Positions 33,779 through 46,515 of a stretch of 64,000 nt of DNA are shown here, one piece after another. The notes under the pieces are model-generated. The model worked only from the letters and a program-made list of their open reading frames with translations. It did not search any database and was not told where the DNA came from. A program made the translations under genes and the position numbers. Source of the DNA: Temnothorax longispinosus. Lineage: Eukaryota > Arthropoda > Insecta > Hymenoptera > Formicidae. Where the stretch lies: assembly GCF_030848805.1 (NCBI RefSeq), contig NC_092361.1, forward strand, positions 22,651,406 through 22,715,405, written 5' to 3'. Every line of letters starts with the position of its first letter. The stretch's first letter is position 1.

Positions 33779-33786
33779 TATAAAAG
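33779..33786 (+). promoter_or_regulatory. Candidate TATA box with upstream ACGTGACGTG
   Basis: TATAAAAG preceded 20-30 bp upstream by GACGACGTGACGTGAAAAGG, which holds TGACG half-sites of the CREB/ATF type. A TCAGAG initiator-like sequence lies about 22 bp downstream. The spacing is a little short and the assignment tentative. Confidence 0.25.
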
Positions 33787-35145
33787 CGTGTTTACGCGTC
33801 AGAGTCAATTGGCCTTTTTAACTTGTTGACTTGAAACGCGGAAATTGTTTTATTACTATATGCTAGAATATCGAAAGAGATTTCCGTGTAATAAGTATCA
33901 ACTATTATTTACTATGATAAATTTTCTTTATCGAAAGACTTCGAAGTATTAAATCCGAAATTATGATTGTAATCTTAACGAAGAAATTTACATTAATTTG
34001 CATCCACAAGTTTGAATATTATTTTATATGACTTGGACATTTAGACATTAGGCTTATTGAACGAGCGAGAAAAGAAATAAATATGTGGAGTTTATGAACG
34101 AATTTCATAATCATAAATAAATTTTATGACAAACGGTCGGAGAGAGAGAGAGCGCGAGATCCGGCATTCTAATCTCCCTCAAATGTCTTTGGCTCTTTCT
34201 CCGCACGAGTGAGATTGGCAAAGGAAATGTAGAATGTAGTTCGGGTAATGCAGAAGCGACACATAGTTCTCAGCGCGTGTATTTGTGGTCACGGATGATC
34301 TCGTCACGTTTCGAGGTAGAACAAGGGGGCTGCGCGCGCAACAGTTCAATACGAGCTACTGCGGCTGACCCAGCCTCTTTAAGTCTCGGAACATGCGTGT
34401 GTGTATCGCATAACGCCATGGATCCTCGCCTACTCACGAAAATGCATCTCGTCTATTCTCCCCGAGCTGCTCCTTTGCATCCGGCCCTCCCTCCCTCTCG
34501 TCCCCCCTCGCCCAGCCCTTCCATCTCGCCCGTCCTACAAAGTTTCCTCACGTTTCAGCCCGAAAGACAGTTCGCATGGTAAATACTTGCTTATTGCGAC
34601 ATTCCGCAGCGCGGTGTTAGTTTTCCCTATGCGCGGCGGGATACGCGGCTATTTACTTTCGTGATTCTTCGTGGCTGCCGAGCAAACTTTTGCATTAAGG
34701 TAGCGAACTTCCCCCAGAATCATGCGTATCTACTAACATTCGCGGACATTATCCGCTGGATATCTGCTTATTTGCGTGTGGAGGCATGTCCTGCCGTTTT
34801 TTAAGAGTTGCCTTATTAGGCGAATAAAGTTTACGTGTAGAAACTCCTCTGGAATCGTTAGGACGATCTGTGCGTGACAAACTGAGTGGAGAACTCGAAG
34901 TACTTGAAAAGATCTTAGGTTTGGAATATTTTCCTTAGTATATAATTTTTAATTTCCACTGACATGTTTATGTAAACACAATATTTTAATTTCTAAACGA
35001 TGACATTTTTGAATCTCTATTATATTTATAAAAAAGTTTAAAAAAAATTTTTTTTTAATTTTTTTACGCAAATGTATTTTTATTTTTATACTACGTAATA
35101 TAATGTAACAATTATTTGAGCATGTTAAAATCAGCCTATCTCATT
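33787..35145. other. AT-rich DNA with a G+C-rich patch
   Basis: Apart from a G+C-rich patch at 34140-34700 that starts with a GA run (34140-34152) and carries C/T-rich frames with no motif, this is A+T-rich DNA. No gene called. Confidence 0.5.
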
Positions 35146-35167
35146 TTTCGTGAAAGATTTCACGAAA
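35146..35167. repeat. Hairpin, 9-bp stem, 4-nt loop
   Basis: TTTCGTGAA and TTCACGAAA around AGAT. Confidence 0.7.
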
Positions 35168-37420
35168 GATTCAGAAGAAAATTGGCTATTTCTCGAAAAA
35201 ACTCGTTTGCCGCGATGCAACTAAACCGTACAATTCAAAATTTAAATTAAAAAAATCAACATTTCCGCAGCAACGCTGTTTTCTTGCTCTTGATACGTGA
35301 AAAAAAAGAAGGAAAATGAAAAAGCTTTGTGAGATCGCCGCCGAAACGTGCCGACAGCTTGCTTTCGCTGGAATATGAAAAAAGGACGGAAGAATATACC
35401 ATGAAAATAATATTAAGCGAGAAATGCATTCTCAGGATAATTACTTCCAGTGTTTCACGGTCAGAAGAGCGCCGCGCTGTTTTCTTTTATATACATTTAA
35501 AAAGTCACGGAAAAAAGAGCGCGCGGCGAAAATGGATGTATACAGTTACACAAGCGCGTATATTTTATATACGTATACATATGTATGTGCGTTATACATA
35601 TACACTCTCTTTCTTTCTGCTGAAGTAACCTTCGAAAGAGACCATTTTTCAAGATTAACGAAAGATGAGAAAAGTTTTAATGCGCCGCCGTGATATCGGC
35701 GCGCAAGAGCGTTCTCACGCCGACGCGCCCGATATCTACAACGTCCATTAAAGCAAAGTGAGCCCCGGGTTACGAGGCCTTGACGCGGGACAAGTATTTC
35801 CGTCTGATTGAAGTACTTACTGAAGTTGTTGTTCGACGGCCGCGGATCATCTCGTGTAAAGTTCGAGTTCGTGCGGTATGACCAACTCAGTAATACATTA
35901 TTATAAGTAAATGACTCGCGGTATATGCCTCTCTTTTTTTTTCACAGAAAAATTGGCGTCTTTTAATTAAAGTTATTAAAGCACGACTGCGAGACGAGCT
36001 GAATGAAAAAGAATTTACGTACTTAAATTGATTTACTAAGCGATTTCATCTTACGTAATCGGGATTGCGTCGTTGTACGACGTTTAACCGCGTCGATAAA
36101 AATTTTCTCTATAAAATATCGCGAAGAAGGATGTGTCGCGGTAGTCGCGAAACGTACATAAAGTTACATACTTGACGACATTTTACGGCGACGTGTTTCG
36201 TTACTTGACAATCGTAAAAAGAAAAGTGCGCGTTCCCGGTATTATACCACTTGCGTTTCTCGATCCAATTTGCCGATGATGCGATTGGTTAATTTCACGC
36301 AATCAACTTTCTATATCGTCTCGCGTATCGCCGGTCGGGATCACGGCGATAATTCGTTCGGACGTAAAAGTATAAATTACGTTATTTATTCGCATTTATC
36401 AGAGAGAAGAAAGCGGGGTGCATTTCTGTGTGCGAATCGGTAAATGTCAACATATATTTGTGTGCAACTGTGCGGTACCTGGGAGATAAGCAGGGTCGTT
36501 CGTACATGCAGATCACACGTGGGACCCTCGTTACACCAGATAAGGAAAATCCCGTCTCTCTCGAGCACTTAAACGCGTTAAACAGTCTTTACGACGCTCT
36601 ACGCCCGTAAATCACATTCTTTCTGTCACGTCCCGTATTTTCGTAAGACGCCGGAAGAATGTTAAGTGGAGTGAAGACTTATGGAATGTGATAACAGGGT
36701 CAGAGCGTATTTAGATGGTAAATATTTTGTCACCGTAAAAGAAAGTAGTCGCGATTGTAAGTACTCTATGCCGCATTACAAAATGAAGCGTGAACATAAT
36801 AAACGACTTGTGAAATAAATTTAGCAAATAAACAAGTTGTATATTTAATCCACGATTTTTGTATGAAACAACTGGATTATTTTTGTCCAATTCACGAAAG
36901 CAGAATGAATCAATTTAAATACTGCTAAATTTATTTTTCTTAAAATATGAATTTCTTATAGAATAATTTTAAAACTTAATTGCGTGGATATATGCATACT
37001 TCCTAAAATATAAAATATTCTATATGTCATATAAAACGCAAATAAAACATTATTTTTATTCAATATCTGCACATATATATAGCTTTATCAAGAATTTTCT
37101 TTAAAAATTCTTATTTTAAAGAGATATTTTGAATTGGAATTTGAATTGAGATTGTTTTTATATTTTATACATTAGTCAATATTTTGTATCATTATATATC
37201 AATTATTATAACAATATTTTATAATATATAATATATATTATTAGAGTTAGAAAAAGGTAGATATTTCAAATTTCATACGAGTAATACTCGACTATGAGTA
37301 AATATTATTTTCTGAGAAATAATACGTTGCAAGGAGAGAGATATACGCTTTAGAAATGTACGTTCGTCCATGTTTAAATTTAAAATAAATAAAAAAGTAA
37401 TCGTTTAATGAGGAACATTC
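35168..37420. other. Mixed tract, CpG-rich 35.3-36.6 kb, then AT-rich
   Basis: Overlapping plus frames at 35.33-35.69 kb and facing frames at 36.39-36.61 kb have no recognisable content. A good minus-strand donor, CTTCA|GTAAGTACTT, lies at 35815-35820 facing a G+C-rich stretch to 35880 that contains TCAGTA on the plus strand, a possible first exon with no further support. 36.62-37.42 kb is A+T-rich. Confidence 0.4.
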
Positions 37421-39480
37421 AAATGTCATGGTTTCGCGGGACACGCATGTCGTTGAGAATACCGCTCAAGAAGATCGGTCGGAGATGCCTGTGGAAAAGA
37501 ATGTAATATCGAAGTCCTCAGCTTGCACAACTCGTCAAATTTACGTACATAGCCGCGGTAGAAATTATATAAATTGACCGCGGAGTAAATTATCGAGTAA
37601 ATTATACAATTACACGCGAAACCGGCCGCGAGGTTCACTCCGGACGACATCGAGAAAGGGAAGAAAGCATGCAAAGTACGGAGGAGAGGAGCGGGAGGGA
37701 GAGAAGGTCGGCAGCGAATGACATCGACTGGAAAGATGATGCGCGCCAGGATGGTGGTTGGCTGGGTTTAAGCGGCGTGAGAGGATGGCGGTTGGTGGGA
37801 AGGAGCGTGCATCTCGTGGATTCCATCGGCATACAAGGCGACGCGACGGAGGGAAAAGGCGCGAGAGGGGCAGAGGGGGTAAGGGGCCAATCAAGTCCTA
37901 ATTAGCCGGTGCGGCAATTTCGGTGGTAACTGGTCGACCCGTCTACGGTCTATCCCGCAGCCGCCAAATGTGCAAGTTCGCCGCAAGGTTGCCCGACGTC
38001 TACAGTTCGTTCCATCGAACGTGGTCGGCTTCTTGTCCCGCGAGATTTGCGAGACAGCCATCTAAATCTTAGTCATCATTGGGGAAAACTCGTCAAAACC
38101 AGGCCAAATTCATCATGACTTTCCCCTAATTTAATGGATTTCCGTGTCTCTTCGGGCGGCACAATTGAAATAATTTTACGACGCGCAGAATGATCGCCGG
38201 CAGCTTCGCCAACAGCTTCGCGAGACTCGAATCTGAACTTCGTAAATGGCATTTACTATATTTCCCGGTGTAAAATTTTCGAAGCTCCCGTTTGGACGTT
38301 TATCACGTCATTCTGTCGTTTGATGTCTCCCGGGACGTGCCAGAGTAACGGATAACATTCTCGGCTATACATATGTGTTATGTATTATCCGGTTTGACGG
38401 CGATACACGCGGTTCGTATAGGATTGGCCGTTTGCATTAGTTGAATGCCGACAGCACAAGAAAGCGAAGAATATTACGTACGCCTCTCGTTCTCAACGTT
38501 CTCCTGCAATAAGAGATATAAATATTATCCAGCCGTCTTCTCTCCGAGCTACTCCAATTAAAACTCCCCTGTTAGCCGCCACGATTTACCCGTTCGTTTT
38601 ATTCTCCTCGCCCCTTACCACGTCTCTCCTCCACCATAATTCTTGCCTTACAATCAGGTTCTACGGTTGTAATGTTATCTGATCGACGTTGCTTGAATAT
38701 ATTAGCGGGAGAATTCAGATCGTCCGAACGGAAATTTATTGTTACAATAAAATAATCCATGCACCGGCGACTATATATACGCGACAACGTCTTTTCGGAA
38801 CGGCATATTTTTTTTTATTTGAAATCTCTCCTCCGAGCGGGCTTCGCAGAAGTGTCAATGCGAAGCGGCGGAAACCTTGAATAAATATCCCGATAACGGA
38901 TGCAATGCCCACGCGGTTTAACTCGGCTCCAAAAACAGCATGCTACATAAATAACGTACGCCACTTTTGTGATGTTAATTTTATCCATTTTATTCCCGTA
39001 TCCCGATATATATCCGGTCGCTCCACATTCGACGTAATATACGTAAATGTACGCAACATTTTATCCAGAATACATGCACGTGTAGGTACGGGGTTCCTCA
39101 GGCGGAACCCAAGAGAGGAGCGTCGTAAACATTCTCTGCTATGGGAAAGAGAGTAAGAAGTAACAGCGGGCAGAAACGAGACGAGGCGAGGAGGGAACGG
39201 AGGGCGGGGGGTGGAAGGGTAGGAGAGAGAGTAAGAGAGAGGAAGGGAACGGAGGGTGGCATTCCTTTTAGGACACCATTTTGTCTGGTTTCGTTCCCCT
39301 CTCACGTCAGACACCGAGTGTATAATTCATTTCTCGTAACTCCCATGGGATTACGCCATGGGCTGTACCACTCCGCAAGGGTCCACTTCACGAGGTCCAT
39401 ACTTCGACGCTTTCTCGACCGGGTTGAAAGAAATATCGCTTTTGAAATACATACGGCAAATATGCAACTTTCGTGACGGA
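37421..39480. other. Broad CpG-rich block
   Basis: Two kilobases of G+C-rich DNA with purine-rich (37.66-37.90 kb, 39.15-39.26 kb) and pyrimidine-rich sections. Several frames overlap on both strands and none has motifs. CCCATGG and CCATGGG form a 7-bp-arm inverted repeat near 39345-39365. It resembles a regulatory island; no gene called. Confidence 0.45.
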
Positions 39481-42400
39481 CAAACTTTTATCAGTTTATC
39501 GGGCTGAGCCTCGCTGCCAAAAGCGAGTGGTTATTATATCGATACTCTCTCTTTCTGATAACGCAACAACAATCGTATAAGCGAGTGTGGAAAGGATTGC
39601 ATAAAGTACATATGCAAACATTTTTGAATATATGAAATATGTTTATAATAATAATTAAATTTTACAGATATACAGAACAATTCCCTTTTATTTATAAGCG
39701 GAAGTGAGTATGCACTAATAGCAATTTTCTTATTACGATATATTGCTAAGAAATATGAGATCTCGTGCGAGAATTGCATTTAAATATGTGCTTGGCTTAT
39801 TAAAATTTATATTTGTTTAACTGGATTCCATTTCGCATTGAATTATATTATGCGCCGTGAAAATTATGTGTGGAATTAATCGACCGTATGCCTTGAAGTT
39901 AAGATATGATAAACAGTCTTTAAATATCACGGAGACACTCATGGTAACGGAATGTAGAACTTTGCAACGCAATGTAATATTTTCTTGTTGGTTATAATTT
40001 ATAATTAAAGCGATATTTAACATTATAAAGATATTCAAATGATGTGATTAAATTTTTCCTAAATAAAGAATGTTACTTTTTTAATATGGTTATTTTGTAA
40101 CAAAACATTATGTGTACATACAACGCAATATAAAGAAAGTTGAAAAATGATTTTGTAAAACAGAGAACAGTATTTAAAGAAAGAACGAAAAATTAAATTA
40201 CTATTAAATGCAATTAATAATAATGAAATAAAATAAATATACACTTTTAACAATAATTGTCAAAACACTCTCACAAATCCAAAGAAAAGAGTGAATTAAA
40301 GCTTTACCAATCATATCGGTCCATCCTCTCACGATAAACTAATGATTGAACCATTTCTTACTTAAGTATCCTCATCTCGGAGTATTTACGTAAAAATGTC
40401 ATCACGATGCGTAAAAGAATTTCGAGCGCCATATCATGATGGCCGTCCAAACGAGGAGCCGTTGATGTTAAAAATTCACTCATGTAAATATTGATATATT
40501 AATTGCTGTTCTCACGGAAAGGGTCTCTTCAATGCAGATCATTATTCTGGAGGATCCTTCGTCTCTGAAAAAGAGATAAAAGTACGGCATGAGAAATCGG
40601 AGCAAAAGCATCTTAGCTAAATTTTATTGTTGACATCCATATCTATGATGGAACTGTAAAGTTGAAGCATTTCGCGAATACTTTTCTCCGATGTGACATT
40701 ACTGTATAAAATGCGGATTTCGGATTTTGTTCTTCTCACGAAATTTTACTCACAAAGACCAATGTGATTATATGACATTATAGTTTTGTAAAAAATATTT
40801 TTAACTCACTTTTTCATATAAATTGTTTATCTTCCTAAAAGCATCGAGATTTCTTTAGTAACCATACATAGCTTGGAAAAGTTGAAAACCTCATCACAGT
40901 GTCGAAACGTGACACAGCTATTTCTATGCTAAAAAGGTCTCCGATTCCATGTAAATCGCCTACAATCAGTTTAGGAATTTGTACAAATACCAAACATTGG
41001 TATAATCTCAGCTGAAAAACCTTGGTTCACTTGAAATCTCTTCATTTACTCAATTTTGTTTACATTTAAAGAGCAAATTCATGTCTTTCAGATATATGTA
41101 TGTAATTTGCCAATCATTTAAAATTTTCCCTTCCAATTTCCAATTTTCTTAATATCAAAATTTGTTAATAATTAAAAGAGCGGAGGCAAAAAACTTAACA
41201 CCAATTTACTTCGAAGAACTAAAAGTAGCACTGACAATGAGTTACTTTGAAGCTACAAAATCCTAAACTTCTTGTGTTTCTTGTGCTTCATCTTCATGTG
41301 CTTGAAAGTGAGTGTGCGTGATACTATCACCTTCGACGTCTATAATTAGATGAGACTTAAACCAGCCCACCACCATTTTGAAGTGACTTACTCATGATGC
41401 CATCACACGAATCATCATTCTTTTTTGCCTTTATTTCCATGGATGGAATCTATAATTTAATCGTCTCAGTCCGATATAATCATTTCAACAAATATGAAAT
41501 ATATATTCACACGCATGGCACAATCATAAATATTTAAAGCATATAAGGCTCGACTGTGCAAATAAGAAAAATATATACTTAAAATAACATAATTTATGAT
41601 CCACGGTTGTACTAACATAAATAACAATTACTGTAGGATGATTTTAAAAGACATAATAATTTGTATATATATGTATATAACATATTTAATATAACTTTTA
41701 TAAAAATACCTTGTTTTCATTCATGTAAGTAAAGAAAAATAAGTTCAGAGAAAATGACAAGTGGAGCATAATAGCATAGAGATATTTTATTACCGTGAAA
41801 TTGATTACCGAGACTTTTATATAAAGTTACGCTCATTACTGTGAAACCAGTTCATCGGTGTCTCTTTTCTCGAATGTTTCCGGAAAGATCTTATAGTCAA
41901 AAGTAGTCTAAAGAAAGATAGGAAGTTAGTTCACACAGCGCCTGAGGTCAAAATGACAAGGTGTGCGAGAGACCCGACCATTCTCAATCCTTCCAATACT
42001 ATGCTCGCTTTATAGTTTTATTGCTTTACGCGGCAATTCAGTGTCAGAGCCTCTTAAGAAACCTTAACTCCTTTATTGGATATTGTTGTCTGAAGGACAT
42101 TCACATCTTCGCAGGTTTATTTTATATTATTGGATGACACGTCACGCGCATCAAAATTCAGCACTTGCATACACACGACAAGCTTGTATTTTTTCATATA
42201 GAATTATACTTATATACAACGAAATTAACATACATTAATACATTACACATTTTTGAGATTATCTTGTACTTTACTGCGATTATTCGAGAATGTGAATGTT
42301 TATTGGGAACACGTATTCGATTCGTTTACTTATATCTATTACTTTAAATAAATAAGAGAAATGTAAGATGCGTAATAAAAAATTAATATATAAATAACTA

Positions 42401-42900
42401 CATTATGTTAAATGTAATAATTTTCAGAATTAATATTTTACAACAGACATCAGTTTTGATACTAATAATAGTAAGTGATTGAAAAGAAATTTTTTTTATA
42501 TATGTCCACGGTTTTCGTATTTTATTCTTTATTAAGGGAGAACTCCTTTTGTTTCGCCGTAATCAAGCATCCCAAAAAACGTTATGCAAGATGCAAATAA
42601 CGAGTTCGTTGGAATCGTGAATGTCGCAGGGCGGTTTACCATAAACGTTAAAGTTTCAAAGTTTGATGATGTGGCGGTGGTGGTTGGTAAGGGTTCTACC
42701 GGCGTAAACGGTAATTGACTACTTAAGTGATCTAAAACTTGGAACTTCTGAAGTTGAACTAAGCCGCACGTCCATTCCCGAGAAAAGTTATATTCTCGTT
42801 CATATTTATGTATACAAAACATTAAATAATCGTCGAGAAATGAAAATAAACCCCGCATGGTGCAGCAAATGCATGTGTATTTTCCTACGAAAATTTATTT
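39481..42900. other. AT-rich tract
   Basis: A+T-rich with few frames. The one item of note is TCATGATGGCCG at 40434-40445, a 12-mer that recurs at 52986, 53029 and 54580. 42.53-42.86 kb carries a 108-codon minus frame without motifs. Confidence 0.5.
40434..40445 (+). promoter_or_regulatory. TCATGATGGCCG motif, copy 1
   Basis: Exact copy of a 12-mer present four times in the window. It contains the GCCAT/ATGGC core used by YY1/PHO-type zinc fingers. This copy lies alone in AT-rich DNA. Confidence 0.35.
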
Positions 42901-45227
42901 ATGATGTTCTTCACATTTTTCGAGCGCAAGTAATAAGAAATTTTCATTATCGAGTAAGGTCAACGTTTCGCGCGCACACACACACATGGGATATATCTTC
43001 TGTGAACCTCTCTTCCCGCATACATATAGACTGTATTATACGTTCGCTCGTATGATGCACGTGTACATAGAGCATCGATTTCTCGGATGATGCAACGGTC
43101 CGAGTTTGGCGGGGCCGTGCGATATACGATGGGAATAGCGCCGCGTACGCAACGGGAGCGGTGTCGTGCATATTCAACGGCGTACCTACTGTGTAACATA
43201 CAGAAACAATGTTCGGCAACACATGCGCGCGCCTTTGCGGACTGTTCCGAGCGCGAACTATAAAGCCACGTTTTACTGGTCGTAAAGTCAATGAAGGTGG
43301 TCACGTTTGCCCTTTCAGCGTCTTCCAGAGCGTCTAGGCGTCCATCGTCGATACCACCTAGGTAGCCTATGGAATTATGCCCACGGCGGGTTCATGAATA
43401 TTTAAGTCTCGAAGGTTACCATCGCTTGTTTCAAAACATCAGACACAATAACTGATCGTACGACGAGGCGTGGGTGCAAGTGCAGCACGCTTGTCGCTTT
43501 CTTTCTTTCTTTTTCTTCTCGGCTCTTCGTTTTTGCCAATGGTCCTCCATCTCGAGTCTCGAGTTACACAATTACTTGGATTCCCGAATAAATGATTCCC
43601 GAATGGATTTCTGAATAAAATTCAAATTCAGTCTTGTTGTTAAACCTCTTCTTTATGCAGAGTATTCCTTTCTTTGCTTACGCTCTGAAGGTAATGTCGA
43701 GAAATATTGAGTCTCTCTTTCTCTCTTTGTAATAATACAGCTTATATTTTTGGTTTATATTGTCTCTGCAGTCAAATCTTTTTAGGTACTAATAGTTACA
43801 GTATTGCTCATATTTATGTATATTTATGAACATATTTATTATTCATTGATTGATGATTCTGTGAATACTTATATAGAAAATAATTATTTCTATAAATTGA
43901 ACACAATAGTGAATCCTGGAATAACAGAAATTTCAGTTTATATTTGAAATTATTTCTTAAAAAAAAAAATATTGTCTTATCAATTCAATTCTATATTTTT
44001 GACTTATTCTGACAATTTTAATTAAAGTTTGAGCTTTCATTCGAGGAAATGAGAACAGGATGAAATTGTGAATCGAGAGTAGTTAAAAGTTTCAACATAG
44101 AAAGTACGAATAAGACGAGTTGTTGGAAAGGGCACGATAAGTGGATTACTGAATAAGGTCGCGCTATAGAACTTACATAGTTTAATCACTATTAGACTCT
44201 CTAGTTCGATTGGCTTAATTAGGTCTCCCTGGCTATTTGCTATCAGGCGACGCGCAGAGGATATTACGTGGTCGATAGCCGGTAAGATCTTAGAATTGAA
44301 GTTGAGAGAGAAAGAGAGAGAGAAAGAAGTACAGTCAAATAGACCGCCTCTCTAATTAGTGGACGCGGGCCGACATGCGAATTTTTCGAAGCGGAGGCAA
44401 TTATTAACTCGTTCTCCGGGATTCATCCCATATTTCTCGTCCGCAGATAATATCTTGGAATATTTTAATTTATTGATTCATCTCTGCCAGTGTCAGCCTT
44501 CATGCTGATAACACATCGACGAATATTTAATTCCCGCGCATTTGTATTCTAATTGAAGCAGTAACTTTTAATGATGTTTACATCGGAAACGTTTAGGCTC
44601 GACTCTCCAACACGGATTAAACGTGAAATATTTGACGAAATATCTCAAAATTCGCACGTACGAACCTGGACATAATCCTTCCCGTGACCGTTTATGTAAA
44701 AGAACAGTGGGGTCTTTTATTCTTCCTCGCTTATGACCTTCAGCCATAGTGGCCTGTTCTGTCAGCGAGCGATATTTTTTTTTGCTTCTGCCGAGGCGAA
44801 AAAATTAACCCTTCCGACCCGCAAGCGGTTTCTTTATGGTTCTTACTTCCAGAGAATATTTATGAGCGTCTGTGGACCGCCGGGACATATATGTGCGAAC
44901 GCTCGGTTTCCTATATAGAACTTCCGATAGGGTTTGTATTCAGTTACACCCAAATATATGGTCCTTGCGCCGCCTAATTATCCATATGTACCCTCATAAA
45001 AGAAAAAATCGACCACAATTTCGTTTTCGCCGGTAGCTTTGTGGCATCGCATGTGTTAAAGGATCGCTAGTATCTCGTAAGACAATTAATTTCTATTTGA
45101 ACTATTCTACGTATCAATTATAGCGTAAACCCGTTTTGTATCAAAACAGCGCGCGGCATCCATGAGCTCGCAGTACCAGTTTTCACTCGGGTGCAGCATG
45201 GCCGTTGGCACGTCGCGCCCGACTCAC
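42901..45227. other. CpG-rich patches separated by AT-rich DNA
   Basis: 42.96-43.56 kb is CpG-rich with a short (CA)n at 42974-42986 and two long overlapping minus frames that lack motifs. TTTGCCCTTTCAG at 43318 is a good acceptor, but only the weak donor CTAG|GTAGCC follows. A (CTTT)n run sits at 43497-43512. 43.6-44.1 kb is AT-rich. 44304-44328 is a GA/GAAA run. No gene called. Confidence 0.45.
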
Positions 45228-45525
45228 CTCATTGGGCCCAAATGAGACACCACGGGGCCCGCAGAGGGCGTGGACACAGCAGGTTCCAGGGCTGGCGTAC
45301 GCAATGAAATCCTGCCTTAATTAGGAGATTTTAATGAAAATACCGAACGTATGCGACTGCGCTAATCGGTCACCGCTCCGGTTCCGAAAATTCCGAAAAC
45401 AGGGGCCTGCTGGGAATGAATGGCAAGCGGCATTGATAGCGGCGACGCACCGATCGTAATAAGGAGTAGCGCGGGAGATTTTTCGCCTCGACTTTAATTA
45501 AACGCGCTCGCGCGACCGACGCCAT
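45228..45525 (-). CDS. Possible two-exon 5' end on the minus strand
   Basis: ATG at 45525 (minus) sits in CAAAAAATGGCG, a strong insect context, and reads MASVARARLIKVEAKNLPRY..., open to TGA at 45370. Before that stop a weak donor (GAGCG|GTGACC, exon end 45374) and an acceptor after CTAATTAAGGCAG (exon start 45311) would remove a 62-nt intron that contains a CTAAT branch-point-like sequence. The second exon then runs 84 nt to GAG|GTGAGTCGG (end 45228), a near-perfect donor. In the spliced frame exon 2 reads ISLRTPALEPAVSTPSAGP...; another frame (DFIAYASPGTCCVHALCGPR...) is open too. The first donor is poor, so exon 2 could belong to a different model. No family recognised. Confidence 0.2.
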
Positions 45526-46385
45526 TTTTTGCTCATGGCATGCGATCTCCAACGAAATAATTAGCATAAGCGAGTGGACGGAGCGCTGAGTTTTGTGCGT
45601 GAGAAGCGCGAGAACGAGCGCTTGTCTCCAGATAAATAGCGAACGATCAGGCGGAATTTTACAACTTAACACATGACCCGGCTTGCATCCACGCAAATGA
45701 GATGCCCGAAAGCCCGCCAAGAATGACGCCGAGATTGCAATTCAGACTCCGAAAATTCTCCAATCGTTTCGTATACCTATAGGTGCTTCGAACTCGCGGT
45801 TATTTATCGGATAAATATGCATACGAAGTACGTTCAGACTCTTGGAGAAATCGAAGAAGGCAGACATTCCTCTCATAACATTGCCGACTGGATTTTATAA
45901 AGACAACGTCCCATCCATAATCTCAGATACAACGAATCAAAGTTCTTTTCGCGGCAATTGATATAGCAGAGAATAACATGAAATATTCAAATATTATTCT
46001 AACTAATACTACAATTTTATTTGTTATACTGCTTAGAGGATCATAAAATGCATATGCAGTATGCATATAAACATATAGGGGGATTATGTGTATGTTTCAC
46101 ACTCTGATCATATTTCAATACAGTGACAGAGCGTATTAAAAATAAAAATGTGCAATACAAAAATTACATCAGTATCTTAGATTTTATATTCTGTAATACT
46201 TTTAGACAAAATTAAAATTGGATACAGCATCGACTATTTAATATTCTACGAACAAACTGTATCAGATCTAAATCGCATAATTAGAATTGAACATTACAAT
46301 ATGTCCGCCTAAAAATTATAGTTGGAGCGTTTCGAAATAAATTATAGTCGCTTTGTTATGGCGTTTAATATCTGCCTTGATAATA
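45526..46385. other. Transition to AT-rich DNA
   Basis: G+C-rich to about 45.9 kb, then A+T-rich. ATGCATA and TATGCAT form a 7-bp-arm repeat near 46048-46066. No gene seen. Confidence 0.5.
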
Positions 46386-46515
46386 TTAAAATATTCAACG
46401 AAGGAAAGTAGACGTAGGGCTACGTCAACTGTCACTATTTCATGTTATATAGTATAATTCATCGAAAGACAGTTGACGTAGCCCTACGTCTACTTTCCTT
46501 CGTTGAATACTTTAA
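46386..46515. mobile_element. Foldback element, 41-bp perfect arms, TTAA at both ends
   Basis: 46393-46433 and 46468-46508 are exact reverse complements over 41 bp. With one mismatch the pairing extends out to 46386 and 46515, giving arms of about 48 bp around a 34-nt AT-rich loop. Both ends carry TTAA (46386-46389 and 46512-46515), the target sequence duplicated by piggyBac-type transposases. Each arm also holds the nested palindrome GACGTAG-GG-CTACGTC. The simplest reading is a short non-autonomous inverted-repeat transposon (MITE). The alternative is a hairpin-RNA or microRNA-like locus; the perfect 41-bp match is longer than typical for a conserved microRNA and suggests recent origin. Confidence 0.6.
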
